DNA from: Tigriopus japonicus
Lineage: Eukaryota; Arthropoda; Copepoda; Harpacticoida; Harpacticidae
Assembly (NCBI GenBank): GCA_010645155.1
Contig: JAAGOF010000088.1
Span: 354,577-418,576 of the forward strand
DNA: 64,000 bases
Direction: 5' to 3'
In this document: positions 19,901 to 29,131 of the stretch, piece by piece
Layout of the letters: each line of letters begins with the position of its first letter
Position numbering within the stretch: position 1 is the first letter of the stretch
Notes under the pieces: model-generated
What the model was told of the DNA's origin: nothing
The model's database searches: none
What the model saw: the letters and a program-made list of their open reading frames with translations, nothing else
Translations under genes and position numbers: made by a program

Positions 19901-22271
19901 ACCGAGAATGAATGAACGAGTCCTTTTGTGGTAATCGTTTTACCACAAAAGGGCAAGTTCATTTATTCTATGCTCTCTTCAGTACATAAGTTTGAGAAGG
20001 CATAACTTTTCACTCCGGCATTCGATTGGGCTGAAATTTGAAATACGTGTTCTTCTCAATGCAAGCTAGGTCTTATTTGCGGAAGAACGCAAATGGTTTG
20101 TTTCTGCTGGAAATCATAATTCTCATTGCTAGCCTCCCACTCCATGATTTCCGTGCTTCTTGTCTTCCCCCTAACAGGATGCCATATGTGTAAGTAAAAG
20201 TGTTTTTTTTCTAAAATCCTAAGATTCTCCTGAAGAAGATTTCATTTGGCCTCTAAAAGTGTTGAAATGGGTTGAAAGAAACAGGAAATGTCTTTTTGAC
20301 GGATTAAAGGTGACATTCGAGGAAAATCTACAGATCCTTGGCTTAACTAGTCTCAAGGACCGTCGCAAAAGAAGTGATGCTATTCAAGTGTTCAAAATTA
20401 TGAAAGGACTATTAGTCCAACAACCATGGGCTATTTACCCGTGGTCAGACCTCAGGGAAACTTACAGATCCCCAAAAGCTCGACTCGATCTCGGGAAATA
20501 TTCCTTTAGAGGGAAGTCTGCTCATGTATAGAACAGGCTTTCTCACAGACAAGAATGTCAAAATATTCAAAAGGTTATGATAGGCCATTTTCCTCCCCTT
20601 TACACATCTACCTTAGTGTCAATATTTATGCCTTCTAAAACTCAAAATCAATCGAAAACGCTTCATATATCTTCCTTACAGCCATAATGGTACCTGAAGA
20701 TGAAATATACTTTAAATCACATTCCATTTGACCATAAATAATTTCACTACAAAACAAATGTATCAGGACTCTTGATGTAACATATTTTGAATTATCTCTT
20801 AGATCCCAGAGGCACAAGCAGACGTGGAAGGAGTTGACGAGGATACGTTTACGATTGGCAGCCTCGGAACCGAATCTCGTCTCAGTGATCGGTTGTGCGG
20901 GCGGGAATTTAGCACGGCCAATTCCAATGGCGATCGGAAGACGCCCGTTTCAGTTTGCAGTAAGTGTTCAAGTCAAATCATATTGATTGGGGCCAGCAAG
21001 CATCAACGAATAAAACTGTCACTGAAGACGAAAAAAGAGGACAAAAAAAGACGGATAAGTCTGCCTTTTTTTTGGGTGGGGGGGGGAATTTTTTGATACC
21101 GCCACAAGGAATGGGATTCCTTGTAAAGAGAGTTATAGATTAATTTAGTTCATATAATTAACGTTTATACGAAATTTGATCTACGAATGAGTTACTGTTG
21201 GCAGATCTGTACAACTCTTGAATAGTGGGTTGGTCAAATTAGAAGAAAAAGACGAATAAAATTGTCAACTTATGTAGACCAAAAGACGAATAAAGCTCTA
21301 GATGAAGTTTGGGCAAACTCTTCCATTAAAAAGTAACAAGTTATAGGACTCCATTAAAGGAGAGTTAGTTACATATTGTATGCGTATGATTTAGAGCTAT
21401 GAAATATGGTACGGATAGGTCATCCAGTTCGAGTTATAAAAGGCGATAAAATCAATTCCTCTGGTACGACGGACTTCTGTACTTCTACACAGAAATTAAA
21501 GTTAGGTATCTTGAAGACGGCGTTGCTATCCAATCTAGTAGACATCTTCTTAAATTCTTACAAGCTATAAAAATTTCCTAACTAAAGGAAACAAAGCCAG
21601 ACTTTGTATTCTTGATTTAACTGGTGTAAATACTTTTTATGCCGTGCGTTCTAACTCATTCCCATAGTGTATAGACTCTATAATTTACTTTCCATAGTTT
21701 CTGAGATTAACCTTCTTTTTAAATTTGTGAAAATGTAAAAAAATGAGGCCATAGATAAACCCACCCTTGTTTCAGAGTGTTGTTGTTTTCTATGGTGTTC
21801 AGAGCGATGAAATCTATGAAATGTCATCTGGTTGCAATTTTGAAGGGATTAAAATTGAAATTTAAAAAGTGCAATTTCCAATTTCGAGAAATTCAAATTC
21901 AAAAACTTAAAAATAAAAGATAGAGATTCATGATTGGTCATGTATCATTTTTCATGACCAAGAAAGGTCATGAAAACTATGAATAAACCGATGAAATGCG
22001 GCTTAAGTTTATTCTGAAAGATACCGAGTTGAATCAGATCCGGATATTTTTCAATACGTTAATATCCCTACTCAGTAATGAAGAAAAATACGCCCTCCCT
22101 TTTCTAGGCCAACAACGCCCCTTCCGCATGACCTTTAAAACTGACGCTGATGAGGTAACCCAAACATCACAGACAGGAGCAGCAAACTCTGCGCAAACGA
22201 ACGAACTAGATCGAGTTCCTGGGGGAATCGTGGGATTCAATCTTCGATGGACTTTACAAACTTGTTCATAA
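4940..22271 (+). CDS. Secreted CUB-type protein, complete, 17 exons, about 431 aa
   Basis: Exons: 4940-5054, 7078-7106, 7255-7303, 7369-7389, 15150-15200, 15274-15413, 15482-15554, 15784-15882, 15949-16032, 16531-16563, 16631-16682, 16744-16784, 17366-17469, 17534-17550, 18279-18345, 20813 minus 10 (20803)-20959, 22108-22271. Their sum is 1296 nt, a whole number of codons ending in TAA. Features: a signal peptide (METCQKFIIGCLLVLCLS); a Cys module NDAC, GTCYTGAEC, GGYGVCC; the first CUB-like domain with NCTYL, CTYTVC, DICRIRFDF, LICGYNSGQH and GCLQYFTGITG; a linker with SSQCQSMCWRQE; and a C-terminal CUB-like part (CRGDYLLIPEA, RLCGREF, RPFRMTFKTDADE, GGIVGFNLRW). All introns are GT-AG except after exon 9, where the donor reads GA. 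Intron 4 (7.76 kb) holds Tc1 and gypsy insertions. The family is known as arthropod CUB-domain secreted proteins; the exact role is unknown. Confidence 0.85.
5278..6084. repeat. Long inverted-repeat element, arms about 350 bp
   Basis: The left arm (about 5278-5640) and right arm (about 5680-6084) are near-reverse complements. Both carry the blocks TTTCAAATGGCTTTTAGGTTT-like, GGAAAAAG/CAGGGAAAAG and TTTTGGAAGCCAAAAAGC. They meet at a short AT-rich loop. The ends read AGTAACTCCTCACAGTG. It lies in intron 1 of the plus-strand CUB gene. A partial relative at 48849-49345 keeps one arm. It is probably a non-autonomous DNA transposon; no clear target duplication was found. Confidence 0.7.
6539..6566. 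repeat. Short GACTT microsatellite
   Basis: About five tandem copies of the 5-mer GACTT (CTTGA register) in intron 1 of the plus-strand CUB gene. Confidence 0.8.
8404..8614 (+). repeat. Left terminal inverted repeat of Tc1 element, IR/DR type
   Basis: It begins CAGTCTATCAG. It holds two identical 15-bp copies of AAAAGTTTGCATAAC, an outer one at 8415-8429 and an inner one at 8600-8614. This is the IR/DR arrangement of Tc1 relatives such as Sleeping Beauty, where these direct repeats are the transposase-binding sites. Confidence 0.9.
8771..9790 (+). CDS. Tc1-type DDE transposase, 339 aa, apparently intact
   Basis: Cut-and-paste transposase that would bind the element's own ends and insert at TA. 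The N-terminal third is a paired-like DNA-binding region with two helix-turn-helix blocks, separated by a GRPRK AT-hook-like motif at residues 59-63. The catalytic triad is complete: D153 (WSDETKIELF), D244 (FQHDNDPKHMS) and E279 (NPDLNPIENLW), spacing DD34E. The glycine-rich stretch HGGGSIMLWG is at 187-196. Length and residue numbers match Sleeping Beauty-type transposases (about 340 aa). There is no stop or frameshift. The stop codon is next to an AATAAA at 9780-9785, a likely poly(A) signal. It is more GC-rich than the flanking intron, consistent with a recent arrival. Confidence 0.96.
   Translation: MGAAKELALETKATIIDLHKKGQGYRKISKTLSIPIPTIQGVVRRFQQRGHVGNADRPGRPRKLPARSVRKVVRKVEQYPRTTLGEIQDDLANEGLKVSKDTISRTIRTAGLQARRPRRTPFLKPRHAKTRLKYAKDHLDKDESFWQSILWSDETKIELFSHNHVQTVYRRPGQAYLPKNTLPTVKHGGGSIMLWGAFSARGPGNIVRIKGIMKKEDYCKILQENLQQSAEKLELGPDFLFQHDNDPKHMSRMVKQWLTDNGIQVLDWPAMNPDLNPIENLWQELKRRLRMRKPKNLTELESVAIEEWHNIPPETCNNLVKSYKKRLLAILKAKGFSIN
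9800..10010 (-). repeat. Right terminal inverted repeat of Tc1 element, IR/DR type
   Basis: Reverse complement of 8404-8614 with one difference seen. The direct-repeat sites lie at 9800-9814 (inner) and 9985-9999 (outer). It ends GATAGACTG followed by TA. Confidence 0.9.
10654..10680 (+). repeat. Short interstitial (TTAGG)4 run
   Basis: Four perfect TTAGG units (10656-10675), preceded by GG and followed by TTAAG and TTAG. This is the ancestral arthropod telomere unit. It is far too short to be a telomere here and lies in an intron, 350 bp from the end of the gypsy relic. Confidence 0.85.
10807..10863. repeat. GC-rich hairpin
   Basis: The arms GTTTCATTTTAATTG and CAATAAAATGAAAC enclose an inner stem CCCCTCGGGC / GCCCTCGGGG with loop TGAT. 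It stands out from the AT-rich intron. It may be an end of a small palindromic transposon. Confidence 0.55.
11028..11702 (-). pseudogene. Gypsy pol remnant: connection region and RNase H
   Basis: The frame begins in the polymerase-RNase H connection (FKWTASHQTEFDDIQKAM). It then shows an RNase H-like fold of gypsy type: VIVDAHSGGLSSILAQG, EQRYPQLDLDVLAIDFGLR and VHTDHKPLVAVF. Its end, ADYCSR, is the usual close of this domain. The expected integrase zinc finger (HHCC) does not follow. It is joined to the RT part only by a frameshift near 11700. Confidence 0.85.
11703..12160 (-). pseudogene. Gypsy pol remnant: reverse transcriptase palm and thumb
   Basis: It contains RT motifs IFSKLDFTQSFHQLEL and FRTNGQLYQYKRMSMGLAPA, and an active-site box IHDDVIV where most gypsy elements read Y/F-x-DD. 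The thumb follows in a second frame (LNPDKCLIG, FLGMRVSEAGISPDPENV). The finger region before about 12160 is broken by stops. The enzyme would copy element RNA into DNA; this copy cannot. Confidence 0.85.
12560..12925 (-). pseudogene. Gypsy protease remnant
   Basis: The frame starts at VDTGVQTNVLP, the aspartic-protease active-site box (DTG). It continues with a plausible pepsin-like half-domain ending near AIKTNLAKTN. It is out of frame with the zinc-knuckle segment upstream. The stretch 12181-12559 between protease and RT holds frame-broken pol sequence and A-rich tracts. Confidence 0.65.
13040..13831 (-). pseudogene. Gypsy gag remnant with zinc knuckles
   Basis: A 237-codon frame (about 13118-13831) has gag-like capsid sequence (WVQLLSLVLGPSTQKTIRSR, FFERVTDLASCSGLLCGECR). 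After a frameshift near 13205, two CCHC-type knuckles follow on the minus strand. The first is complete, CQGCGARDHTRKQC. The second, CHECRRVGHYASVV, has lost the final Cys. Gag would package element RNA; this copy is broken. Confidence 0.8.
14061..15149. other. End of CUB intron 4, no gene seen
   Basis: AT-rich intron between the gypsy remnant and exon 5. It may include the 5' leader of the gypsy element. Two short open frames have no recognisable domain. Confidence 0.5.
18400..18595 (+). repeat. Dispersed repeat, related to 53252-53450
   Basis: It shares long blocks with the central part of the inverted-repeat element at 52946-53622, for example TATGGTCACCTAGTGACGTC, ATTTCAAATGTTCCCGCACTT and TGTCCGCTCAA. 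It lies in intron 15 of the plus-strand CUB gene. Confidence 0.75.
18817..19170 (-). other. Unassigned open frame, 117 codons
   Basis: Minus-strand frame with coding-like composition (MELHEPLDKIDGTIEKRL, SRALRSIKYWRKLNRK) inside intron 15 of the plus-strand CUB gene, next to a dispersed repeat. I recognise no family. A fragment of a transposon-encoded protein is the likeliest explanation because of its surroundings, but this is a guess. Confidence 0.25.
19714..20161. repeat. Palindromic element, about 450 bp
   Basis: The two halves are imperfect reverse complements meeting near 19938 (TTTTGTGGTAATCG / TTTTACCACAAAAG). The outer ends read AAGAAGCACTAGAATCATGG and CCATGATTTCCGTGCTTCTT. CTTCCCC occurs just outside both ends, but not in exact register. 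It is probably a foldback MITE in intron 15 of the plus-strand CUB gene. Confidence 0.8.
20250..20540 (+). pseudogene. LINE reverse-transcriptase C-terminal fragment
   Basis: The frame LQILGLTSLKDRRKRSDAIQ followed by VFKIMKGL is the typical end of the RT domain of non-LTR elements, where a conserved LGL.SL..RR.R.D...VFKI block follows the palm. It is 5'-truncated and sits in intron 15 of the plus-strand CUB gene. Confidence 0.7.
21084..21236 (-). mobile_element. LINE 3'-end copy, 5'-truncated
   Basis: On the minus strand it reads CCAACCCACTATTCAAG, then about 100 AT-rich bases, then GGAATCCCATTCCTTG and GGTATCAAAAAATTC. It is homologous to 48911-49069 on the other strand. The CCAACCC start matches the end of the LINE frame at 35422 (PDQPT). 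It lies in intron 16 of the plus-strand CUB gene. Confidence 0.6.
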
Positions 22272-23204
22272 ATGACTGGATCAAATCATTTCCATTCGAA
22301 CCTCACCACATGTTTAGACGTCTTTCGAGGACACACATTTTACATTATTGACGTTGACATCGCAAACAATCATTATGCCGTATGATAGAATAAGATAAAC
22401 AAATCTGCTATAACTTTGAAAGCCTTTAATCAATTCGTCATCAAGAGCAAACATTTTTGAAAGCCGTTTTACCAATTGCAGCTAGCTTGAACCACAGAGA
22501 TCCCAGAGTGGAGATACGGGAGCAGGCCAGTCGTGAAATTTCATTATGGACATCAGGGGCCGTTTATCATCAGCGACTAGTTGAAACTTGCCCAAACAAT
22601 CGTATTCGCAGAAGGTAAATTTTTGAAAAAACATTGTGTTTTAGCCATGTGGCCTCCTGTTTACGTTTGCTTCTCCCAAGTGAGACTAAGGTGGTCTAGG
22701 AAGATGATGGCAGCATAATACGGACACACCGTATTATTTATATTTACATTAGCGTCAGAAGTGATAAGTCGCAGTTAAGATTACTTTACTTTCAAATACA
22801 AGCAATCACAGTTCTAATTACTTTCAAATTGTATTGTAATTGAATTATTTCTAATTATTTTCAAGTACATTTTTGGTTCTCTTTGAGCCCGACTTTCTTA
22901 GCAAATATGTATAAATGTTCAAAACCTTACCTTAAGTATGGCAAAGGTGCTAGTTTTGAGGGTGGACAATTTTTGTTTTAGAATAATATTGAATTGTCAA
23001 TGAAATTTTGTGTTTCGAAGAATCTCAGAATTTTTTACGCCAATGAAAATCTAATTGTAATTTGTAGGTGAAAATGTTTATTAAACGTAATGTACTGTGA
23101 TGACAATAACTCTTTCAGCTTGAAATAATAACTTGTTCATTTCGCGAGGTGGCCGTCTCATCCCTTGAGTGAGAGTGTGATTGCTTTCCTCCATTCAATA
23201 GATG
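22272..23204. other. Intergenic, between convergent genes
   Basis: 3' flank of the plus-strand CUB gene. It contains one copy (about 22501-22617) of a dispersed repeat also found at 42433-42850 and 46942-47195, and otherwise AT-rich DNA with no gene seen. Confidence 0.5.
22501..22617 (+). repeat. Dispersed repeat, copy 1 of 3
   Basis: It shares GTGGAGATAC, GTGAAATTTCATT, GGCCGTTTATCATCAGC and ACTAGTTGAAACTTGCCCAA with 42433-42545 and 46942-47060. No coding capacity. Confidence 0.8.
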
Positions 23205-23212
23205 CTGATTAG

Positions 23213-23778
23213 TAGGGCCCGGAAATAATCTTTTTAAAATATAAAATATTTTTAAAATATTTCTCCACTTTTCTTCGATTTTTAAAATATTTTGGCTGTT
23301 TCAGGGAAAAAATAAATATTTTCACGAATATTCTAGTCAAAAAAATATTTCTGGCAAAATTGATGAAAAGAAATGAATGACCAATGCTCAAAAGAGCCTT
23401 CCCAAAATGAACCCAAAGTACAAAAATCTCTACATAATGGCATTTGCACTATTAGACACAGAGATTACACTAGAGATTAGACATTCGCAATCAAAACTAC
23501 TGTCATATACGAAAAAACTGGGCCATCTATTGAGGCATATTGAAAATAATTTAAATCAATTGCATGTCAAGTTTGCCCCCCAAAAAACGGCCAAATGCGT
23601 CAATTTCACCTGAAACAAATTTTGAAAATCGGTGCACGAAGACAAAAATACCATAAAATGGCCTTGTCGAAAAAAATATTTCTTAAATATCCGGCTTGTT
23701 TCGAAATATGTTGGGCTTTTGAAGAAAATATATATTGGATATTTAGTCACTTTTTTGCAAATATTTGTCCGGGCCCTA
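23213..23778. mobile_element. Non-autonomous hAT-like MITE with 8-bp target duplication
   Basis: The terminal repeats TAGGGCCCGGA and TCCGGGCCCTA are perfect over 11 bp. They are flanked by the exact 8-bp duplication CTGATTAG (23205-23212 and 23779-23786). The 566-bp body is AT-rich with AAATATTT motifs and has no intact transposase. It lies between the converging CUB and receptor genes. Confidence 0.9.
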
Positions 23779-23934
23779 CTGATTAGCAATTTTATTTTTT
23801 TCATATTTGATTGTTTATATTCGGGAAAAATAACATTCTTACATGTAAACCTTCCTTCAACACTTGAAAGTTGTCTTTAAAATCTGAGTATGGTCACCTA
23901 GTCTAATTCTGAACTTTGTTCACAAGCTTGGTAG

Positions 23935-24118
23935 GATAATCCAAGGATGGCTCAAGCCAGGATTACTTTCAAAATACACACTGGGTCCGATTAGTACAAT
24001 GAAAATTCAACGGAACAATATATTTGTTGCAAAAACCTCACATTTTAGTACAATGATCGGACCCAGTGTGTATTTTTGAAATTCGTCCTGACGTACAGTG
24101 GTCCCTGGATAATCCCAA
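23935..24118. repeat. Palindromic MITE-like hairpin
   Basis: Imperfect inverted repeat with a nearly perfect inner arm: TACACACTGGGTCCGAT on the left and ATCGGACCCAGTGTGTA on the right, extending outward to GGATAATCC on both sides. About 184 bp, no coding capacity. Confidence 0.7.
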
Positions 24119-24274
24119 CCACAAGATTGTTCAATTACATGTATTTTTGCATTTTTCATGAGAAACTTTTTATGAAAAAAACACCAAGATGTGAGAGATT
24201 CTTATATGTTGCTGACAAAACTATGGTATCTGCATAATCAAAAGCATTGATAGGTTTTGAAGACTCGAAATAAC

Positions 24275-27200
24275 CTAATGTAGAGAAATGTTTTTACCGG
24301 TTGTCATGCAATTCGAGTCTGATATCTCAGATAATTTGAACTGAAAAAGAACAATCAAATAAGTCACTATGAGTCCACCAGACACTAAACCCGTGCTCAA
24401 GTCCATGTTCATAACATTGCAAGGTCGAATAGCAGCATCTTTTTCGAATCGTCTTATTAAGATTTGTCCTCGAAAGCGAGTTTGTTCAGAGAGGTCGTCA
24501 AAATTGGAAACAATCAAATTCTCCAGATGTTCCAAGGCCTAGATAATAGAGACATGGTGTAAGTAAAATTTATCACAAATATATTAGAAAGCTTGACACT
24601 TACCTTGACGCTGGCATTTTTCAACCGCTGTCCTGATTTGTACCACAAATGACTTCGAAGAAATGAATGAATGCCTTGCAAGGAGTTCTCAATTCCAAAG
24701 AGGAATAGAACCCAATTTGATCGAATGAATCCAGAATAAATGTTCAGGGTGCAAAACGAGCTGACCACTAACATCACTAAACAAAATCCAAGATTGAACA
24801 AAAGCAATCCACCGAATGTGTCGTTGTAGTTTTGAATCGTATCTTGAAGACGATAACCAGTGTCCAAAGATAGATGTACTTTTCTATCGTGCTTCACCTT
24901 CTTAATAGGATAGGTGTCCCCATTTGACATTGGACCACTCAGTTGGTTTCCATAGTTTCTCATCAGCACCGAAAGAACTTCCAAGTATTGTTTGGCAATA
25001 AGATGGAAGGCAATGGCACTTGAAGACCAAAGACCGCTTGTGACACCAACCGAGAGCAAACCTACATAAAGGAGGAAAGTGATTGAGATGTTAAACCTAG
25101 AATTGGGCCTCGGCCTCGTGACGTCATGTGATGACGTGGACAGACGGTCACGAGACCTCAACAGAAAAGTAGGACGTTGTTCTGAATTCAATGCTATGAT
25201 TTTTGACAAAAACTGCTTATCTCACTCAAGTGGGTTTGATTTTATTCATTTTCTTTTCTTTAGAAACATATATGGCAATATATTAGGCAAGTGATGGTTT
25301 TCCTACTTTGTTTAAAAACCGTTATGTTTATTGGGTTTTTCACTTGCCATTTGAATACTTTAGATGTGCTCATCAAAATTATAATGACACCCATTTTTGT
25401 CCTGAAATACTATGACACTAACTTATTAATTAGTTGATGTTTCAGGGTCAGTTTTCTTTCTTTTTTGAAGAGACATTTAGTTTGAGCCTAACTTGCTACA
25501 TTGTTAGCAATAATTCAAGCCTGAAAAAATTGTTTCTTGACAGTCTTTACATGGTAATTGAAAGGCAATGGGATAAAACTTTAACATTTTCTTTTATTCA
25601 TTCAACCCTTTTTCTTGTTGTTATGTACACATTGAGCCGTAAAACCCCAAATTGCTGAACCTAGAACCGTTTTAAGTATAAATCATGGCATCGAATTCAG
25701 GAGAATGTCCGACATTTTTACGGCAGGGTGACTTGAGAAAACGTTGATTCAAGAAGTTGCATTTTGTGGAAAAGGGTTGGGGTTTTTGCAATCTTTTGGA
25801 TCTATAAATTATTCAAGTTATTTTCTTGCTAAACAATCCGTTTCTATACTCTGAGCTGTTACAGTTTGGGGCGGGAATCGGTCACCCTCTGAGCGTACTT
25901 TAGTGAAGAATTTCAAAACAAAAAAAGGAGGCCGAGACCCTATACAGGGTTGGCCACATAAAATCGGGTAGCATAGTATATAATTGAAAACGGCAATTTT
26001 TTTTAAATTTCGCGCTATTTTTATACTTTTATGTGATTGGTCAATATGTTTGGGGTTTCTGTTTAAACTTTTGTCGATATCAAAATGTAAACACTGAAAT
26101 GGCTATCGACAAAGCACTTCGAGAAAAAAATATTTCCCTCCATCAAAAAGGACTTAGTGAGCGAGACATTGCCTTGAGACTAATGGAGGCCAAGTCCACG
26201 GTTCATGACATCATAAGCCGATTCAAAACAACTAATAGCATTGAGGACCAGCCAAGAAAGCCAAGAGAGAGGCCAGTGAGGACCCGAGCCCTTGTTGAAA
26301 AGGTCAGGAAAAAGTTAAAGAGGAATCCTCACAGAAGCCTGTCTGAGATGTCAAAGGAGTATGATGTATCAAGGACAAGCCTTAGAAGCGTCTTTAAATA
26401 TGATCTACATATCAAGTGCTTCAAATTCCAGCGAAGACAAGTACTTTCCAATGCAACAGTAGTCAAGAGACTTCAAAGAGAACGTGGAATCAAATCTTTT
26501 CTAAGGCGTATGCTGCGACCAGTTATCATTTGGACAGATGAAAAAAATTTCACTGTCCAAAGGGCTTGGAATTGTCAAAATGACAGATTATATGCTGCAA
26601 ACCTTGAGGACATCCCTGTCTATGCTAGGTCGGTGTTTGTTCACCAACATCCAGCTAGTGTGATGGTTTGGGGTGGATTCTGTGACAATGGCCTTAAAAC
26701 CCCTTTGATTGTCATTCCTCAAGGTGTGAAAGTCAACAGCCAAGTCTATATTGATCTTTTGGAGCAGAAAGTGATGCCATGGATCAATTCACAGACGTGG
26801 GAAAATGGATATTGCTTTAAGCAAAATGGAGCCCCCTCCCACACTTCTGATGTCACCCAGGCCTGGTGCAAAAGCAATTTCCAGTCATTTTGGGATAAGA
26901 ATACCTGGCCCCCCAAATTTTGTATTACTTACTTTTGCGACAATGCTAGCTAAAGTCAAATAAATGCTAGAAAAATGCTACTTTTTTCAAATACGAAAAA
27001 AGGACTACAGCACCTATTATGTGAAATATATAGTGAAAAACTTTGCTTTCAAAAGTGTCTAATGAACTGATTGTGAAATAAATCATAAAGGGAATACAAT
27101 AATTGGTAACCAAGCAGCACTAATTTTTGATGACAATTATAAAAGGTGATTTTCTTGAATAATTTAAGGTTTGTAAGAAACTAAACATTGTGTTTTATAC

Positions 27201-29131
27201 CATATTCCTTCAAATTTATTAGGATACTAGATTGACCAAAATTTGAAACTAGTGAGGGACCAAAACCGCTTTTTGGTTCAGTTACACTTATACCTAATAC
27301 CACAACCAAAAGCAGATTTACAATTTAAAGACTAAAATTTCACACCAAAGTTGAATATTTCTTGGTTCAGAAATCTTCGCAACTTATTTTCCCTATTTTT
27401 TTAAATTTGCAATCACTCAACATCAAACATATGAACAATTTAAATTTCAAAGTTAATTTTGTGGTCAGCTACTTTTGATTTCTTTTTTAATCCATTTTTT
27501 ACTGAAACACTGTTTTATCCATTATAAGTTTAAAAAGCGGGTTTTCTGTAGTTGGTGTTCTATTTCCATCACAAATCCAATCATTTTTAAGACAAGTAAT
27601 GCTTTGTGCCCCTTCTCAAGTTGTTGGTAGACATAGCCCGTAAACTGAAATTTGGTTACTTATACTGCAGGACCAACTTGAAAATAAGGAGCACGACCCT
27701 TCCGATTTATTTATTTTTAAGTGAGGGAACATAGGCAAATTCGGCTATCAAAATCAGTAGTCTTTGATGCCCAAAATTGGAGGTTTTTTTTCAAAAAGTG
27801 CTAAAATAAGGCTAAAATGCCATGCGAATTTTTTTATTCTTGAGTCTTTCAAATAATGCCAGAAAGATGCTAAAAGTCTAGCAATGCTAATCAAAATTCT
27901 GCGATGCTTTTGCCCTTGAAAAAATGCTAATTTTCAGAAATTAGCATTGAAAAATGCTAGTTGGCCACACTGGAGTACAGTTTTACACTCAAACTCCATC
28001 CTAAGTATATTTCAAACCTCTCCTTTCTGTGCTTTCTGAACACAAGGGAAGCTTCTACGATCACTTCAGCTATCTTCAAATCCTGGGTTTAGAAAATTCA
28101 GGGCCGAGCCCTGTCATGTTCCTTGTGACACTTTTTTGGACTTGCTCGACTTTTTGCAAACCTGCCGAACTCATTGGTGGCTAAATGGGTGAAGCATTTT
28201 CTGACTGAGGCTGAACAATCAAGTTGTTCGGAGTCAATTTGAGTTTAAAGTATTTAAATCTTTAAAAAAAAAACATCTATACCCATTTATTAATCTCTAA
28301 AATCGTTTCATCCGAAACGTTCATGCTCATATAGTTTAGGTATTTTTTGAAGTTAAATGCAAATGTTCAAAAACTCACCTGAGAACGCCAAGCTTGAGAT
28401 GAATGTTTGGAAATATGACCTGATGAATAAGTACTCGAATCCCCAACAAAGCAATCCGGATGCCATTATAAGTCCGGCTAAAATGGCGGTACTTCCAACA
28501 TTACGTCTAGTAATGCTTTGAATTTGTTGAACGGAAATACCGAGGTCAGCGCTTAAGACAACCAGATCTTGATTCAACTTGGGCAAGACCGTCTTCAAGC
28601 CAAAAAAGTACTTCAGATGCACACCAATTCCAATAAGTCCCAAGGGAAGCAAACCCAAGAACACGACAGTGTCTGTGAAAGTGAAATCGTGAAATTGAAG
28701 ACCTTCAAAAATACGACCAAGACTCAGATTCAGCAGAAAAGTATAAACTCCATTGATGAATCTGCAGGGAAAAAAAGAAAACGATTTAAATTGGTGATTG
28801 CATAAAAACCAAAGTTGAATTTTATCGAGTCCGTTGATATAAGGATTTCTCTCAGTATAAGAAAAATTCAACACGAATTTTCTAAAATCAACTGTGAGTA
28901 TATGCAAAATAATGCTTACCCCACACCAATGATGATGCACAGCACTCCCAGAAAGCAAAAGGCTTTCATAAGCACCGAGAACTGAAGTCTAGATCCATCG
29001 GCTGAAACGGCAAATGGAAACCCACCAAAAATTCCACACAACTTCAACCACCCAGAAAGAAACTTCAAAGGTGGAACTGAAGAACTAGGTTTCAGATTGG
29101 CTCTCTCTTCGTGACATGATTTATCCGCCAT
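24275..29131 (-). CDS. Gustatory-receptor-like seven-TM protein, about 438 aa
   Basis: Exons: 28920-29131, 28379-28761, 24604-25061, 24275-24538. All are GT-AG and in phase (2, 1, 0), 1317 nt including TAG. Arthropod gustatory receptors are seven-TM ligand-gated cation channels of the sensory-neuron membrane. The N-terminus (LKFLSGWLKLCGIFGGFPF) precedes TM1. Further hydrophobic segments include DTVVFLGLLPLGLIGIGVHL, STAILAGLIMASGLLCWGF and LLLFNLGFCLVMLVVSSF. The family signature TYLIVLFQF is at about residues 410-418, at the end of TM7, as expected. Intron 2 is 3.3 kb and contains a dead Tc/mariner copy, a hAT-like end and a LINE fragment. The upstream neighbour at 30723-32282 is a tandem paralogue. 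The ligand is unknown. Confidence 0.85.
25185..25660. repeat. Dispersed repeat, paired with 37832-38710
   Basis: Shared blocks include CAATGCTATGATTTTTG, CACTTGCCAT/TACTTGCCAT, TCAGTTTTCTT with TTTTTTGAAGAGACA, and TTTTCTTTTATTCAT. It is in intron 2 of a receptor gene. The element type is unknown. Confidence 0.6.
25949..25972 (+). repeat. Possible 5' end of the dead Tc/mariner copy
   Basis: ACAGGGTTGGCCACATAAAA, preceded by TAT, resembles the outer ends of mariner-superfamily elements and lies about 130 bp before the transposase start. No matching right end remains. Confidence 0.4.
26099..26953 (+). pseudogene. Tc/mariner-type transposase, truncated and catalytically dead
   Basis: I prefer the ATG at 26099, which starts MAIDKALREKNISLHQKGLS, the helix-turn-helix region. 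The first catalytic Asp is present (IIWTDEKNFTV). The second has become Asn: KQNGAPSHTSD where the family reads Q-D-GAPSHTS. The third acidic residue is missing because the protein breaks off just after TWPP, where WPPxSPDLNPxD is expected. The motif context (WGGFCDNG, GAPSHT, WPP) suggests a DDxD mariner relative rather than the Tc1 type at 8404. It is inserted antisense in intron 2 of a receptor gene. Confidence 0.85.
26955..27972 (-). mobile_element. hAT-like terminal sequence with ATGCTA motifs
   Basis: The minus strand starts CAGTGTGGCCAACTAGC near 27972 and continues with many AAAATGCTA / TTAGCAT words, a pattern seen at ends of hAT elements. The repeats resume at 26940-26985, just where the mariner copy breaks off, so this element may have caused that truncation. 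No target duplication was identified, and the type is tentative. Confidence 0.4.
28040..28245 (-). pseudogene. LINE RT fragment, diverged copy of 35640-35960
   Basis: On the minus strand, pieces read IVQPQSENASPI, PPMSSAGLQKVEQVQ and RNMTG. These match the C-terminal RT region (leader..YAS.IW.P, L..vE.vQ, Tr.iTG) and the better copy at 35422-36055. Several stops and indels are present. Confidence 0.6.

Noticed and set aside
20803..20959. Reading the exon 16 start as 20813
   Set aside because: A recount of the acceptor (CTCTTAG ending at 20802) places the exon at 20803-20959, 157 nt, which is the value that keeps the total in phase; the gene entry should be read with 20803.
23377..23880. Coding frames within the TAGGGCCCGGA MITE
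   Set aside because: They cross the element ends and have AT-rich random composition.
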